From assembly GCA_020746875.1 (NCBI GenBank), contig JAGTJL010000011.1:2046001-2110000 (forward strand): a DNA stretch of 64,000 nt. Reading direction: 5' to 3'. Made by a program: the position numbers and the translations under genes. Numbering within the stretch: position 1 is the stretch's first letter; each line of letters starts with the position of its first letter. The DNA is from Rhexocercosporidium sp. MPI-PUGE-AT-0058. Taxonomy: Eukaryota > Ascomycota > Leotiomycetes > Helotiales. Under the pieces are notes generated by a model, which did no database searches, was not told the origin of the DNA, and was given only the letters and a program-made list of their open reading frames with translations. Positions 10,160 through 20,999 of this stretch are shown piece after piece.

Positions 10160-11250
10160 AGGATTGTTACGTATTACTTTTAATTAAGAAGCTGCGCGAT
10201 AAGCTCAGCGGCGTTAAATTTTTTATTTAATTAAATTTATAAATCGCGTATAATTTCCTAAAAACAATTAAAAAGAAAAAAAATAATATGTCGTATATAT
10301 TTCGGTTATTATAAGTATACGGTTATACTTTTCGGATTAATTAACGCGCTTATTATATTTTAGCGTCTAATTAATAATATTTTACGGTAATACTTAAACG
10401 TAATATATATATATATTATTTAAATAATATTTTAATTTATTTTAAAATAAAACGAATAATACGTAAAAAACGTTATAATAATATTAAAAAGGTTAAAGGC
10501 TTCTTCTATGCTCTTAAAACTCGAGAAATATTATTTTTATAAAAAAGAAATTGCTTTCCTGAGTTACGTAATTATTATTATAAGATTAATTATAAATTTT
10601 CAAAAAGCTAAGATTATTATTAAATAAATTAAATTTATAAACATTAAGGAAATGCAATCTTTCTTAGGATTTGCTAATTTTTATAAACGATTCGTTCGAA
10701 ACTACTCGAAGATCGCCGTATTATTTACGGAATTAATATATAAAAACAAGAACTTCGACTGGAATAATAAAGCAGAAATAGTTTTCCGAGATCTTAAAAA
10801 AGCTTGTATTAAAGAATTAATCTTTATATTCTTCGATTTAAATAAAGAAATTATAATAAAAATAAAGGTTTTTAATTATATTATTAAAGCCGTACTAAGT
10901 TAATCGAGTAAAGACGGCAAATAATAATTAATTATATATTATTCACGGAAACTGTTATTAATAAAACTTAATTATAATATTTATAATAAGGAATTATTAA
11001 AAGCTATAAACGTAATACGTGAATAAAAGGTTTACCTCGAGGGATCGCTTTACGAGGTATAAATTTTAATACATTATAAAAATCTTATTAATTTTATAAT
11101 TATTAAAGAATTAAACTAATAATAAATTTAATAATATAAAATAATTTTTATAATTAAGCTTCGATTTTCATATATTAAAAGAACGGAAAACGCTAAAGCC
11201 GATATTTTTAATAAGAAACTAAAATATGTCGCGAATAAAATATATAAATC
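10160..11250 (+). pseudogene. gypsy reverse transcriptase and RNase H relic
   Basis: Readable blocks in order: LLLIKKLRDKLSGVKFF (about 10180-10230; typical PLPLIEELLDRLSGAKFF), FRTRYGHYEYTVM-type wording around 10300, YYLNNILIYF (about 10415-10445), where catalytic DD has become NN, then the open stretch 10652-10903 beginning MQSFLGFANFYKRFVRNYSK and including FDWNNKAE. This last stretch is the RT connection and the start of RNase H. All blocks are in Ty3/gypsy order. Frames are interrupted many times by TAA and TAG. Confidence 0.88.
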
Positions 11251-11559
11251 GTATATTATATTAAAAAAAGAATAACGACTTATTAATAATTAATTATAAA
11301 TAGCTAATAATATTAAGTTAAGTCCTTAAGAAAATCTGGAAAGGTTATATTTACGACCCGGTAATAATTAAATAAAAAAAGCAGCTAAGCGAAGGATTTT
11401 TTTTATTATTACCGGAGCTTTTTTATATTAAGAACGAATTTATATTCTTACTTAAGATAAGATAGATTTCGTTAAAGAATAATATAAGCTACCGGCTTAT
11501 AAATATTAAGAAATAATTAAAATATTATTAAAGCTTTTTAAAGAAGATTATTTCTTAAA

Positions 11560-13100
11560 GATAAAAAAAGTAATTAAATATATAATTTTATCGCATAATA
11601 TATATATATGAAATAAAGCAAATTATTATATATTATATAAGTTTATAAAATTACTAATAATATTACTACGTTTATAAAAGTCAATCGCCTTAAACTTCGT
11701 AATCGAATTATTATTTTTAAAAGATTCAATTACTGGAATTATTTATAAGATTATATTAAGCATATTATGAAAAGAAGAGATTTGGTATGAATGATGATTC
11801 TATTACTTCGGGGGAAACTAAGTCTATATAACTACTTTTAGGCGTTAAGCTATTTAGATCTCGCATCGGCTATTTACTCTCGCATCGGTTATTAGCTTTA
11901 TATTAAAACTAGCTTTATATTAAGACTAACTTTATATTAAGACTAGCTTTATATTAAAACTAGCTTTGTGTTACTAGAGCTTCCGAGGTTTAAAACACGG
12001 AAGCTTAAGGCTTAATAAAGCCACTATTTTAGCCTTAAATAACCCTTTACCGGAAGCTTAAAGCTTCCGAGGTTTAAAGCACGGAAGCCGGAGCTTTATG
12101 CGAAGCTAGAGCTTTATGCAAAGGTAGTTAAGTTATGGAAAGGTATGCTTTATACCGAATACGGTAATATATAAGATTATATTAAGCCTCGGTTAAACTT
12201 GCTTAATAATATAAGATTATATTAAGCATACCTTTTATAACTTAACTACTTTTACATAAAGCTCTGGCTTCGCATAAAGCCTCGGCTTCCGTGCTTTAAA
12301 CCTCGGAAGCTTTAAGCTTCCGGTAAAGGGTTATTTAAGGCTAAAATAGTGGCTTTATTAAGCCTTAAGCTTCCGTGTTTTAAACCTCGGAAGTTTTAAT
12401 AACATAAAGCTAGTTTTAATATAAAGCTAGTCTTAATATAAAGCTAGTCTTAATATAAAGCTAGTTTTAATATAAAGCTAATAACCGATGCAAGAGTAAA
12501 TAGCCGATGCGAGAGCTAAATAGCTTGGCGCCTAAAAGTAGTTATATAGACTTAGTTTCCCCCGAAGTAATAGAATCATTATTTACACTAAATCTCTTCT
12601 TTTTATTATTTACGATTCGATCTGCGTAATAACGGACAGAATAATAAAGTACGCGTATATAATACCGGTATTAAATATATAAAACGCGCCGACGATAGCG
12701 TAAGTATTTCTTTAAACGATTTTCGCGAATTACGGAATATTAAATAAGATTATTTCGGATAAAAATAAGCTTTTTACGTCGAAGTTCTGGAAAATATTAA
12801 TATTACTCTTAAGAATAAAATAGAAAATATTAATAATATTTTACTCTTAAACCGACGGCTAAAAAGAACGAATTAATTAAATAATAGAAATTTATCTTCG
12901 ATATTACGTAAATTATAAATAAGATAATTAAGTTCAATTATTTTTAACCGCTTAATTTATATATAATAACGTAAATCAAGAAATTATTAAAGTATTATTA
13001 TTTTATACGAATTACGAGTACGATTCGAGGGCATATAATATACTAATTGCGGAATAAAGGACCGCGTATAAAGTTATATTACGGAAAGATAAGTTAAAAT
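11560..13100 (+). pseudogene. gypsy integrase relic, split by fold-back insert
   Basis: Left half: DFVIELLFLKDSITGIIY at about 11690-11745 (typical SIALDFVVKLPLSKDS). Right half after the insert: RIIKYAYIIPVLNI and then NKIISDKNKLFTSKFWK at about 12745-12800 (typical PDEIISDRDKLFTSKFW, with the second catalytic Asp). The pieces are contiguous in the family, so the palindrome at 11770-12604 interrupted the integrase core. Sequence further right (13100-13640) may be the C-terminal and chromodomain region, but I cannot read a clear chromodomain. Confidence 0.8.
11770..12604. mobile_element. 835-bp fold-back (palindromic) element
   Basis: Two arms of roughly 370-380 bp are inverted copies of each other (11770-12150 and 12225-12604), separated by a loop of under 100 bp. 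Landmarks present in both arms: AAGAAGAGATTT at the outer end, TATTACTTCGGGGGAAACTA, GCATCGGCTATTTACTCTC, about four tandem copies of a 19-bp ACTAGCTTTATATTAAA unit, and CTTCCGAGGTTTAAA. ATTAT borders both outer ends, a candidate 5-bp target duplication. No protein is encoded. It is less mutated than the gypsy element it sits in. Confidence 0.88.
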
Positions 13101-14181
13101 AATTATATAACGGATTATTAATAGATATTTCGTTTATTATAAAAAAAATTATTTATTTATTATAATAAAAAGCGTAATATAAAATTAACGTTAAAAGAAA
13201 AAGATAAAGTTTATTTAATTATAAAGAATATCGCGACTAGGCGATTAAATAATAAATTAAATTATAAAAAGCTAAGATTATTTAAAATTACAAAAGTTAA
13301 AAGATTAATTAATTATTAATTAATATTTCCGAAAATTATAAATATTTACTCGATATTCTATATATTTCTCCTCGAACTAATACCGCTAAAAGCGTTACCG
13401 GCTTTTATTATAAAAGTATAACCGGTTAACCCGAACGCTAAATATAATATCGAAATTATTTTAAATTATTAATATTTCCGAAGTATTATTAAATATTTAA
13501 TTAAATAAAAAAAGTATTTATAATTAAAAAATATTTATAAAACTTAGATTTACTTAAAAAGCCGAATCCGCGAAATTAAGTAAGACTTGCTCGAATAAAA
13601 AGAACTCGGCGGAATCGACGGCGGATAATAGAATAAGCGGGCGAGTAACGGAAGCTTCTTGCCTTTTTATTTTATAACTTCTTATGTTTTTACTTCTTTT
13701 AATTTATTTATATTCTTAAGACTATAATAAAGCATTTCAGCTTCTCGCTTTTTTAAGAACTTCTGCTAACGAGATAAATAGTTTAAGCAAGCCGCGGCCT
13801 CTTATAAAACGCGATATATTTACGCTTCTTTTTTATTTAACTTTTCTTTTGCCTTTTCGAGAGCATCTTAGCTCTCGATTAAGAATATCTCGATATTATA
13901 CTTTTTATTAATTCTAATATACTTCGAGTAACGGCTCGACTCGGAGGATATTACGCACGTCGTATTATTTCGAGTATAAAACGTATAAGATATCGTTTTA
14001 AAACCGTTCTTTTCGATTCTACGAGATAAAGCGAATTTTTTTTTTTTTTTTTAAAAAAAAAGTGCCGTATCTTTTTCTTTAATATATACTTATTTAATTA
14101 TAATAAAAAAAGAAGATAGCCGTAAAATATATATAATATTTCCTTAAGTTATTTAAGCGTAAGAATTACGTTAAGTTAAGA
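13101..14181. other. 3' internal region of gypsy element 1, unresolved
   Basis: RIP-like AT-rich DNA. A T/A homopolymer hairpin lies at 14036-14062. Pyrimidine-rich stretches at 13655-13720 and 13815-13870 hint at minus-strand coding remains, but I could not assign any domain. Confidence 0.4.
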
Positions 14182-14453
14182 AGATAATATTACGTAATAA
14201 ACCGCTAAACCGCTGAAGTTCAGAAGTTTAAGACTAATAAGACTTAGTGGTTTTAATAGTCGTATAATATAAAAGTTTTATATAAGATTAGCACGTTTAT
14301 TATTAAATAAGAGCTTCGTGCTTAACTGAAAATAATATCTTAATTATATTAATTATTCTTTATTCCTTTATACGTGATACACTTACTTTTCGATTCTTAA
14401 GATTAATATAATTCACCGTATTTATACCGAGTAAATACACGGACCGTGATATA
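14182..14453 (+). repeat. 3' LTR of gypsy element 1
   Basis: Direct copy of 6940-7213. This copy keeps CGGACCGTGATA at its end and ATACACTTACTTTTCGATTC internally. Confidence 0.85.
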
Positions 14454-15080
14454 AATACGGTAGAAAAAGAATTAAATTACTTCTTTAATAATAACGCGGC
14501 AGAGAAGTCTTAATAACGTAAGGTCCTCACGAGAAATACACGTATCTGTAAAGATTTACTATATGAGTTCGCTTAGTAAGACTGTCATGCCTCTACGCTC
14601 GCTCTCTTTAGTAGCCGTTGGATTTAAAGAGTAAATAAGAGTAATCGAAACGCTCTTCATCTCGAGGTACTAAAGATACGTTACAAATAAGAATTGAAAT
14701 TATTCGATTTTAGTAGGATTATTAAGTTGACAAGAATACAGCCACTCATCGGCCACTCGCGAGATTAAGCGGCGTAAAACGCTTAAAGTCATCTATTAAG
14801 TTAAAGCAAGTCATTAAAGGAATTCGTTAATAACACAATGGTCGTCGAAAGGCTCGCCTAAACCACCCCGCCCCCGTAGCGAAGGAAATCTCTCCATTTA
14901 AGTTAATGCGGGAGTCCGCCGCGTGACACCGTTTGGATACGTGGCTAATAAAATACTATACCTATAGCATTGCCTTACTATTATAAAAAAGACATAATAA
15001 TTATATAATAATAAAGATATTAGTTTCTTACGCGTATATCGACAGACACCAGGATAATATCACGTGTTAAGCAACGGATA
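14454..15080. other. no gene seen
   Basis: Mixed-composition DNA between the gypsy LTR and the TIR element. It includes a GC-rich patch at 14860-14930 but no recognisable protein or RNA gene. Confidence 0.5.
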
Positions 15081-15835
15081 ACGTCGATCACCCCCTTTCC
15101 GCCCGTCTTTTATACCAAAAGTCGCGATTGTGAGATACTAATATTTTTATAACTAATTAATAAAAATCATTATTTTTTTATATTTGCACTCATTAGCTCT
15201 TCTTAACTGACTTTGCAAAAGCAAATGTAATTTGGATTATAAATTATAACGTAATATTAGATTTAAGTTTTTACATACAAAAAACACTAAAATTCGCTTA
15301 CTAATAACTTTATTAATAATGAATATAAGTTTATAAAATTGAAATAACCTAAAGAATATATATAAATCCTAAAGTAGTAAAAATTTCAAGGTACTTAGAT
15401 TAGTAGTTATGTTTTAATTAAGTAATTAATTTCTCTCATACAAATTATTTGTATGGTGTTTTATATTTTACTTAATTATCAGAGTACTATTAATAGAATT
15501 AACTTGAAACTTAGGACTCTTAAAACATTATATAAAATGTACTTAAATTATAAGTGTTAAGTTTTTATATTAATAATTGTGAAAGCTATTGAAAAAAATA
15601 AGAAAAATTAAATTCATACTAAATTTGTATAAGAGAAATTTCTTAGACTTTAAACACTTAGTTTGTAATATTACGTAATATGAATTGAATATCGTTGTAG
15701 AATATAGTATATCTTATAAAAAATATTACAGATCTTTAGTTTTAGCTTATTCTATTAATAAATAAGAAAAATATTAATTGTTAAAGGTAGTGAGTTTTGG
15801 TGTAAAAGGGGTGGCGGAATGGGGGTGATCGACGT
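15081..15835. mobile_element. 755-bp non-autonomous TIR element with TA duplication
   Basis: Inverted ends begin ACGTCGATCACCCCC and continue through TTCCGCC with one mismatch. TA lies immediately outside each end (15079-15080 and 15836-15837), the pogo/mariner signature. The ends are nearly those of the Fot1-like element at 2655-4453, so it was probably moved by a related transposase. The interior is AT-rich with no transposase frame, and retains CA dinucleotides, so it looks AT-rich by nature more than by RIP. Confidence 0.88.
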
Positions 15836-15899
15836 TACTAGGGGTGTGATAAGCGCACCAGAAAGCCACCGTTTTGTCCGAGCTTTGAGTCTTGGTAGG

Positions 15900-16290
15900 A
15901 CCTTGGTGAATGATTATTTCCTGCGGAGTATTTGAGACGCTAAAGTTGTTGATGCTGTCGGGTATTGGGCCGAAAGATACGCTGATCTCTCATGGATTAA
16001 ACTGCTCAATTGATTCGCCTACTGTAATGTTGGTAAGCAACTTTAAGACCATCCCATTCTACCTCACGTCTTCCAGGTCAAGGATGGCTATTCCCTAGAT
16101 CATGTCATCAGACCAGGGTCATAACATGACCAGGCAGCTCTTGAGTACCAGAAATACCAATCTGGACCTATGGCTCCTGGTTTGTTAAAAATGTCTGCAT
16201 TTACGCGGATCGACGAACGGTTGAGGCGGTGTGAAGAATCGCGCGATGAGGTGCCAACCTCGCTTCGAGCTTGATTTTGTTGTAGAATAC
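15900..16290 (+). pseudogene. GMC oxidoreductase fragment
   Basis: Plus-strand reading gives VSCGVFETLKLLMLSGIGPK-type sequence (the GMC signature-2 region, typical VIVSCGVFETPKLLMLSGIGP) at 15910-15975, followed by ISHGLNCSIDSPTV. After a candidate short intron with an AG at about 16080, KDGYSLDHVIRPGS, QAALEYQKYQSGPMAPGLLK and RIDERLRRCEESRD follow. A frame change near 16255 gives PRFELDFV. An in-frame TAA after RPGS and the absence of the FAD-binding N-terminus and the C-terminal catalytic His region mark it as a fragment. The family comprises FAD flavoenzymes that oxidise alcohols or sugars. It begins about 65-75 bp after the TIR element, which may mark the breakpoint. Confidence 0.85.
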
Positions 16291-16299
16291 CAATGAGAA

Positions 16300-18148
16300 A
16301 ACAACTCGACTCGATTGCTTTGTTTGGCTGATGCTGTAAATTTGAATTGTGGGCATGCCAATGGCGAGGATGGTAATGATAATGTGCAATCATACATACT
16401 GCATGCAGCAGCGGCTGGATGTGCCCGTTCAAAGAGCTCCTCCTCTAGTCTTTGATAGGGGTGCGTTTGTACGGAAGGTGAAGTGAAGTTATTTCCACGA
16501 TCGAATTCAGTCATTTGCAAATCCGACAAAGTAAGACAAGCGCGGGTTTTTGCTGTCGCTGAGCCAATTCCTCAATCCGTAACGATCAATCTCCATGAAT
16601 TATTTGTTGTAATTCCGACTTCCTTCTCGACCAGATAGATTTGTCTACCTTCCATGCCATGGGTCTCAACTTCAATTACGCTTTGGCCTTCAAGTAAGTC
16701 TTTCGATGCCATAGTAGATGTCTTGTTGTAATGTTCGGACACTCTTGGATGAAATTCGTGCTGACAGAACGAATAGCTCGATAAATGGATCGAACCAAAT
16801 GGGTCGATGACTCACTTTCCATTCATCGCCATGCGAGAACGGATGCGGACTGATGAAGCAGTCACTTATCAATGATACCAGCGAGGCAAGCAGGGAGGAT
16901 TTATTATATTACAAGACATGAAGCGCAGCAAAGCGGCTATATTGTTACTGTGGGCCCATTTCAAAAGTTTCAAATTGGTATATTATTGTACTTAACAAAA
17001 ATTCGGTCGGGAGACTTGGGCAGGGTGAGTCGAAGTGGGTGTACTCCCACTTCCGCTTCCGGTTCGGCGATGCCTCTTGAGAAACTGGCAAAGTTATTGT
17101 CACAGAACGTATTTTTCTAGGATGGCATGCACTAGGATTGTTGGCCAATTCGGTCGTGTCTCCGAGGCTTGGCCTGCTCTACCTTGCAACTTAGAATATT
17201 ACTGTACGTAAATAAGAATAGGTAATTTTTTTTCTTCAGAGAAGGTTGGCTTAGATACAAGTTGGGGAATTTAGATTGAGTGCTCGTAATTGTTGTTTAT
17301 GCTGAAGGAGGTATAACTCGACTCTTGGTGGTCTCTTGAGCAGCATGGGCAAGGAAACAACCCACTGCCCTCCCAAATAGCATTTCACTGGACTTAATAA
17401 CTGCTATAACTCTGAATCTGTACATATTTCAGACAACTTGATTCATCTTGCTTTCGTCCCCTAAGATGTTGATTGCTCAAAAGCATCTCTAAGTTTGGCG
17501 AAGTGAAGGAAGAGTGAGGACCAACAGTACTACTCAGGAAATTCAAGTTAGAATCGCATCTCCAGGCTGACAAGTCTGATCTGAAATTTTATGCTTGAAA
17601 TCTACATGATCCTGCAGTCAGTGCCGTGCGTGTTCTTGTCTTTTGTTGCGTTGTAGGTTGCGGCTGGCGGGTTGAAAGTCATGCCTGGTGGTTCTACTGC
17701 GAAGTCGAGGCCGGAGAGACTTCCCCATAGATTTATCGACTAGGGCAACAGAGTGCTCACCATTATACTTGATCTCATCATCACATAGCCCAAAAAACTA
17801 CATCAGAAGAAAGTGTGTGTGCGATCATCATATTGGTTGCCAGAATCTACGCCGACCTCTGTCCTAGAGGAGTGCAGGGCCCAGCAAAACCCACTGCTAT
17901 TGCACATGCTGTGTAAAGCAAACTGCAAAAGTCCAATACCGAAGCAAAGCAGAAAAGACAACCTATCTCCCATTCCCTTCCCATGCCATCAATGCGTTCT
18001 GTGAAGAATGCGGGTATCAATCGAAACGCCCATGTCGAAGCAAGTCATAAACGAGGCGAGGCCAGAAGTTGAAAGAAAGGGATTCGTGCAGACACACTCC
18101 TATCGAAGGTCCTCGTAATGACGGCTCGTGGGGAACAATTCGATTGGC
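16300..18148. other. long spacer, no gene identified
   Basis: Normal GC. Several open frames under 115 codons occur on both strands, none with family resemblance. A plus-strand stretch reading LDKWIEPNGSMTHFPFIAMR (about 16785-16845) is protein-like but interrupted. The right end holds the 3' untranslated region of the eIF1 gene. Confidence 0.45.
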
Positions 18149-18866
18149 TTAGAAACCATGGACCTGGAGGGAGGCTGTTAGCTGTGCTCTCTTCCCATGT
18201 GAGTGGATATATATTACCTTAATGGTCTTGGCATCAAGCTCCAAGCCTTCTTTCTTGTCCGTGAGGAACTCTTGAACATCCTTGCGCTGATCGCCCTGAA
18301 GTTGGATCACCTCTCCCATCTCAGTGTCAACGACGATGGTGCCATTGCAAGCTGTCGCGGATTGTCAGTTTGTTGGGCGGACCATCAGCATGCCATGTAG
18401 ACCTACCGAACTTCTTCTTGATGACCTTGAGAATCTTCTTCTGGTCAAACTTCTTGGGGAGACCTTGGACAGTGGTCAGAGTCTTACGACCATTTCGCTC
18501 TATTGAAGGTGGTCATGTCAGCAGGCTTATCATCTAACCGTGGCGCTGTGCCGCTTTAAGGCCAAGGGGGAGAACTTACGCTGAATACGAATGTGGATGT
18601 AATTTTGCGACTGCTTGGTCTCTCCGGTATCTTCGTCGGCTTCGGCGAAGGGGTCTGTATTACGAGGAATGTCAGCGCGCGCTTCTTTGAAAGCTCCTAC
18701 GATAAGAAGAAGCAGTGGGGGCTGAAAAAGGATGCTAAATCGCGGCAAGGTAAGATGGCTGGAGGGCGCCCGAATGCAGAGCGATAGGAAGAGGCTCTTC
18801 TTGTCGCGGCTGGCATGAGGGGTTGCGTGCAGACTCACCGAAGGTCTTGAGATTTTCGATTGACAT
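18149..18866 (-). CDS. SUI1: translation initiation factor eIF1 (SUI1), five exons
   Basis: Exons on the minus strand: 18866-18839, 18654-18580, 18499-18407, 18351-18218 and 18163-18149, joining to 345 nt and 114 residues, the usual length. Every intron is GT-AG. The product begins MSIENLKTFDPFAEADED, contains NYIHIRIQQRNGRKTLTTVQ (the strongly conserved SUI1 core), FACNGTIVVDTEMGEVIQLQ and GDQRKDVQEFL, and ends IKVHGF. eIF1 binds the 40S subunit near the P site, keeps the scanning complex open and enforces AUG selection. The unstructured first 20 or so residues and the SUI1 fold are both present. The last exon codes only Val-His-Gly-Phe and stop, so it is easily missed. It is divergently placed from the coiled-coil gene about 1 kb away. 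Confidence 0.97.
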
Positions 18867-19916
18867 AAACTCGAGTGTTCCTGGGTTCCTTGGGGGCAGG
18901 GTTTGTGGGGACGAAGATGGGTAATAGAGCGAGAACGTTTCGCTGTATCAGAAGTTGAAGGTCTGCTGTATTTGTTGTTGTTGGTAGAGTGGAGATGCTG
19001 TGAAGGCAAAGGTGCTGGAGGCGGATCGAATTGATGGTTGAGTTGGGGTTGGAGGCAGGTCAAGTCGGAGGCGGAGGATGAGATGGGATGGAGGGGAAAA
19101 CCTCAGGTCAGAAAAGGAGGGGCTAGGAACGGAGGGAGCGAGGCGCTAGTCCGGAAGGAGAAAGGCGTGAGGCCACCCGGCCTCGCAGCACGTGACACCT
19201 GCCACTGATATTCCATTGTTTTCGAGGCTGAGCTGAGGTCGCCACTTGGGCAGATGTGACAGCATTTCAACCCCTTTGACTCACTACAGTAGAAGGCGAA
19301 TTGGGTGTCGCTAGTTTTTTAAGTTCATTATTTTTAGCGGGGTCCATTTCCAGAGTTGCGGCCGTGTATCGCTGCGTAGATGTACTCTATGGTACTACTG
19401 CTAATTGTCATCGCAAAGCGGAGCCAATTCTTGCCCATTCTACGCCTCACGCTCAAGTTCACAAGTACGATGACTTTGCACTAGAAGAAAAAACCCTATA
19501 TAGTATCCTATGTCTTAAGATAATTAAAATTTAAAACCACTGGACAATTCTTTCTGTTCCTTGTGCTCTCATCTAATTTTGTGCTTCTGCTCTCATACCT
19601 GGGTAGCTTCTTTCATATAATTCGCTGTAGGTTAGGTGAGTATAGTTTGAAGTAATGTGATGTTCAGTGACCTGATCCGCAAGACGAGTCGGCAAGTTGC
19701 TATTGCATTGCATGACGCCCGGCCAGAGAGAAGAAATGTAACCACTCATCCATCGTGCTCGTTCGATCAGATGACGGCAACGTATATTTCGACCCCGCCT
19801 TCGAGACACGTTGGAGCTCGAAGAATTTACCTGGCTTTTTTTCTCTTCTCCCTCTCTAAGTTGAGCCTTGCGGCAGTTGTCTCCGATACAATAAATTCCC
19901 AGCGCAAGTTGGAACA
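18867..19916. promoter_or_regulatory. divergent intergenic region (eIF1 and coiled-coil gene)
   Basis: About 1 kb between two start codons pointing away from each other, so it should hold both promoters. C/T-rich stretches precede the eIF1 start on the minus strand. No exact core element can be assigned. Open frames here start at non-ATG codons or are antisense. Confidence 0.45.
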
Positions 19917-20999
19917 ATGGGAGAGCCTGCGATATCTTCCCACCGGTTATCACACCAAAATCAGGCCCAAGAGGCTGCCCGCCCGAAGGGTAGCAGTTCG
20001 AAGACTCCCGCAACCAAAGTGAAAAGCAAGGCAAATGGAACCAAGGCCAGTGATATTTCAAGTAACGGTGAAGGGCCGTCTGGAACACGGGTAACTCAAG
20101 AAACGCGACCTGTTCCCACAATTTCCAAAGGCAAAGAGCGAGCGCAAGAGGCAAATCCTAGGCTGCCTAAGCGCGGGGACAAAGATGTAGAACGCCGACC
20201 AGAGGGTAAGCCCTCTGCCAACTGATGTCTAGTCAAATTCCTAACGAATTGTTCTATTAGAGTTCCCCACCGAAAGCTCCACCTCCTCGACGCCCTCGAG
20301 TTCGGAAGATTGTCATTTCAGGGACCATCACCTTATCAAAGATTTGGAGTCGCAAATTTCGGCCCGTGAGAGAGTTGAGCAGGAACTGCGGACTGAACTT
20401 GACAAGAAGAAAGCGGACATTGAAAGTAAAGATGAAACTATCAACAGGCTCCAGGACGCAATCCTACGGAATCCGAGTGACTCAGACAGCCGTAAGAAGT
20501 TGATCGAGTGCGAGAATTTGCGAGACTTGTGCAGACAGCTGAGGAAAGACAAAAAAGATTTGGAAGAACGACTGGAGGCGGCTGAAGCTGAGATTAAAAC
20601 ATTGAAGAGACGTGTCCAAGAACTTCAAGAGGAACTGGCTATTGAAAAGAAGCGGAGCCAGGCAGAACATAATGGGCTGTATATACAATCCCAAACCTCC
20701 TCTTCTACTGGCCCTCATTCGCAAGGACCTACCCCTAATCAAGTGGACGCTCCGCTCTCACCACCATCCTCGCCTGCAGAGTCTCCCTCAGCTAGCACAC
20801 GCAGCCAGACAAACGAGACATACCTAGGTAGGAGGACATACCATGTTTGTGGAAGGAAAGGTAAGATTCTGACAAAGACATATTTCATTTCCAAGTAGCT
20901 ACTGGCATGGACATAGACATCAGATCGCGTCATAGTGGAGCGAAGAGAACATGGCGTTACGCTGCAAAAGTGCGTCCAAGGGCCTGGTTATCCACTTGA
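19917..20999 (+). CDS. coiled-coil protein of unknown function, spliced
   Basis: Exon 1 (19917-20205) starts MGEPAISSHRLSHQ and is a basic, Ser/Thr/Lys-rich disordered segment. A GTAAGC...TAG intron (20206-20260) leads to exon 2 from 20261. Exon 2 holds a long heptad-rich coiled coil: SARERVEQELRTELDKKKAD, ESKDETINRLQDAI, LRDLCRQLRKDKKDLEERLE and AEIKTLKRRVQELQEELAIE. A Pro/Ser-rich tail follows. A second intron is likely at 20828-20895 (GTAGGA, branch CTGAC, CCAAG), giving an exon that stops at 20997-20999; without it translation stops at 20896-20898. I do not recognise the family; no enzymatic motif is seen. Composition and splice sites suggest a real gene. Confidence 0.75.

Larger units (their letters stand above)
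6940..14453 (+). mobile_element. Ty3/gypsy LTR retrotransposon, heavily RIP-mutated, with nested inserts
   Basis: Direct repeats of about 272 bp flank it (6940-7213 and 14182-14453); both hold the block GAGCTTCGTGCTTA and end near CCGTGATA. Between them, on the plus strand, come a gag relic (about 7380-8250), reverse transcriptase and RNase H (about 10160-11250) and integrase (about 11560-13100, split by the fold-back insert). CpA is almost absent while CpG survives, and stops are dense, so nothing can be expressed. Two younger inserts (8516-8796 and 11770-12604) are much less mutated. I could not find a matching target duplication. Confidence 0.88.

Noticed and set aside
19301..19534. Short secreted-protein-like frame with a hydrophobic start
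   Set aside because: It opens at TTG, not ATG, ends in low-complexity sequence and has no splice or family support; it lies in a divergent promoter region.
19573..20154. 193-codon minus-strand frame
   Set aside because: Antisense to exon 1 of the coiled-coil gene and its promoter, without recognisable domains.
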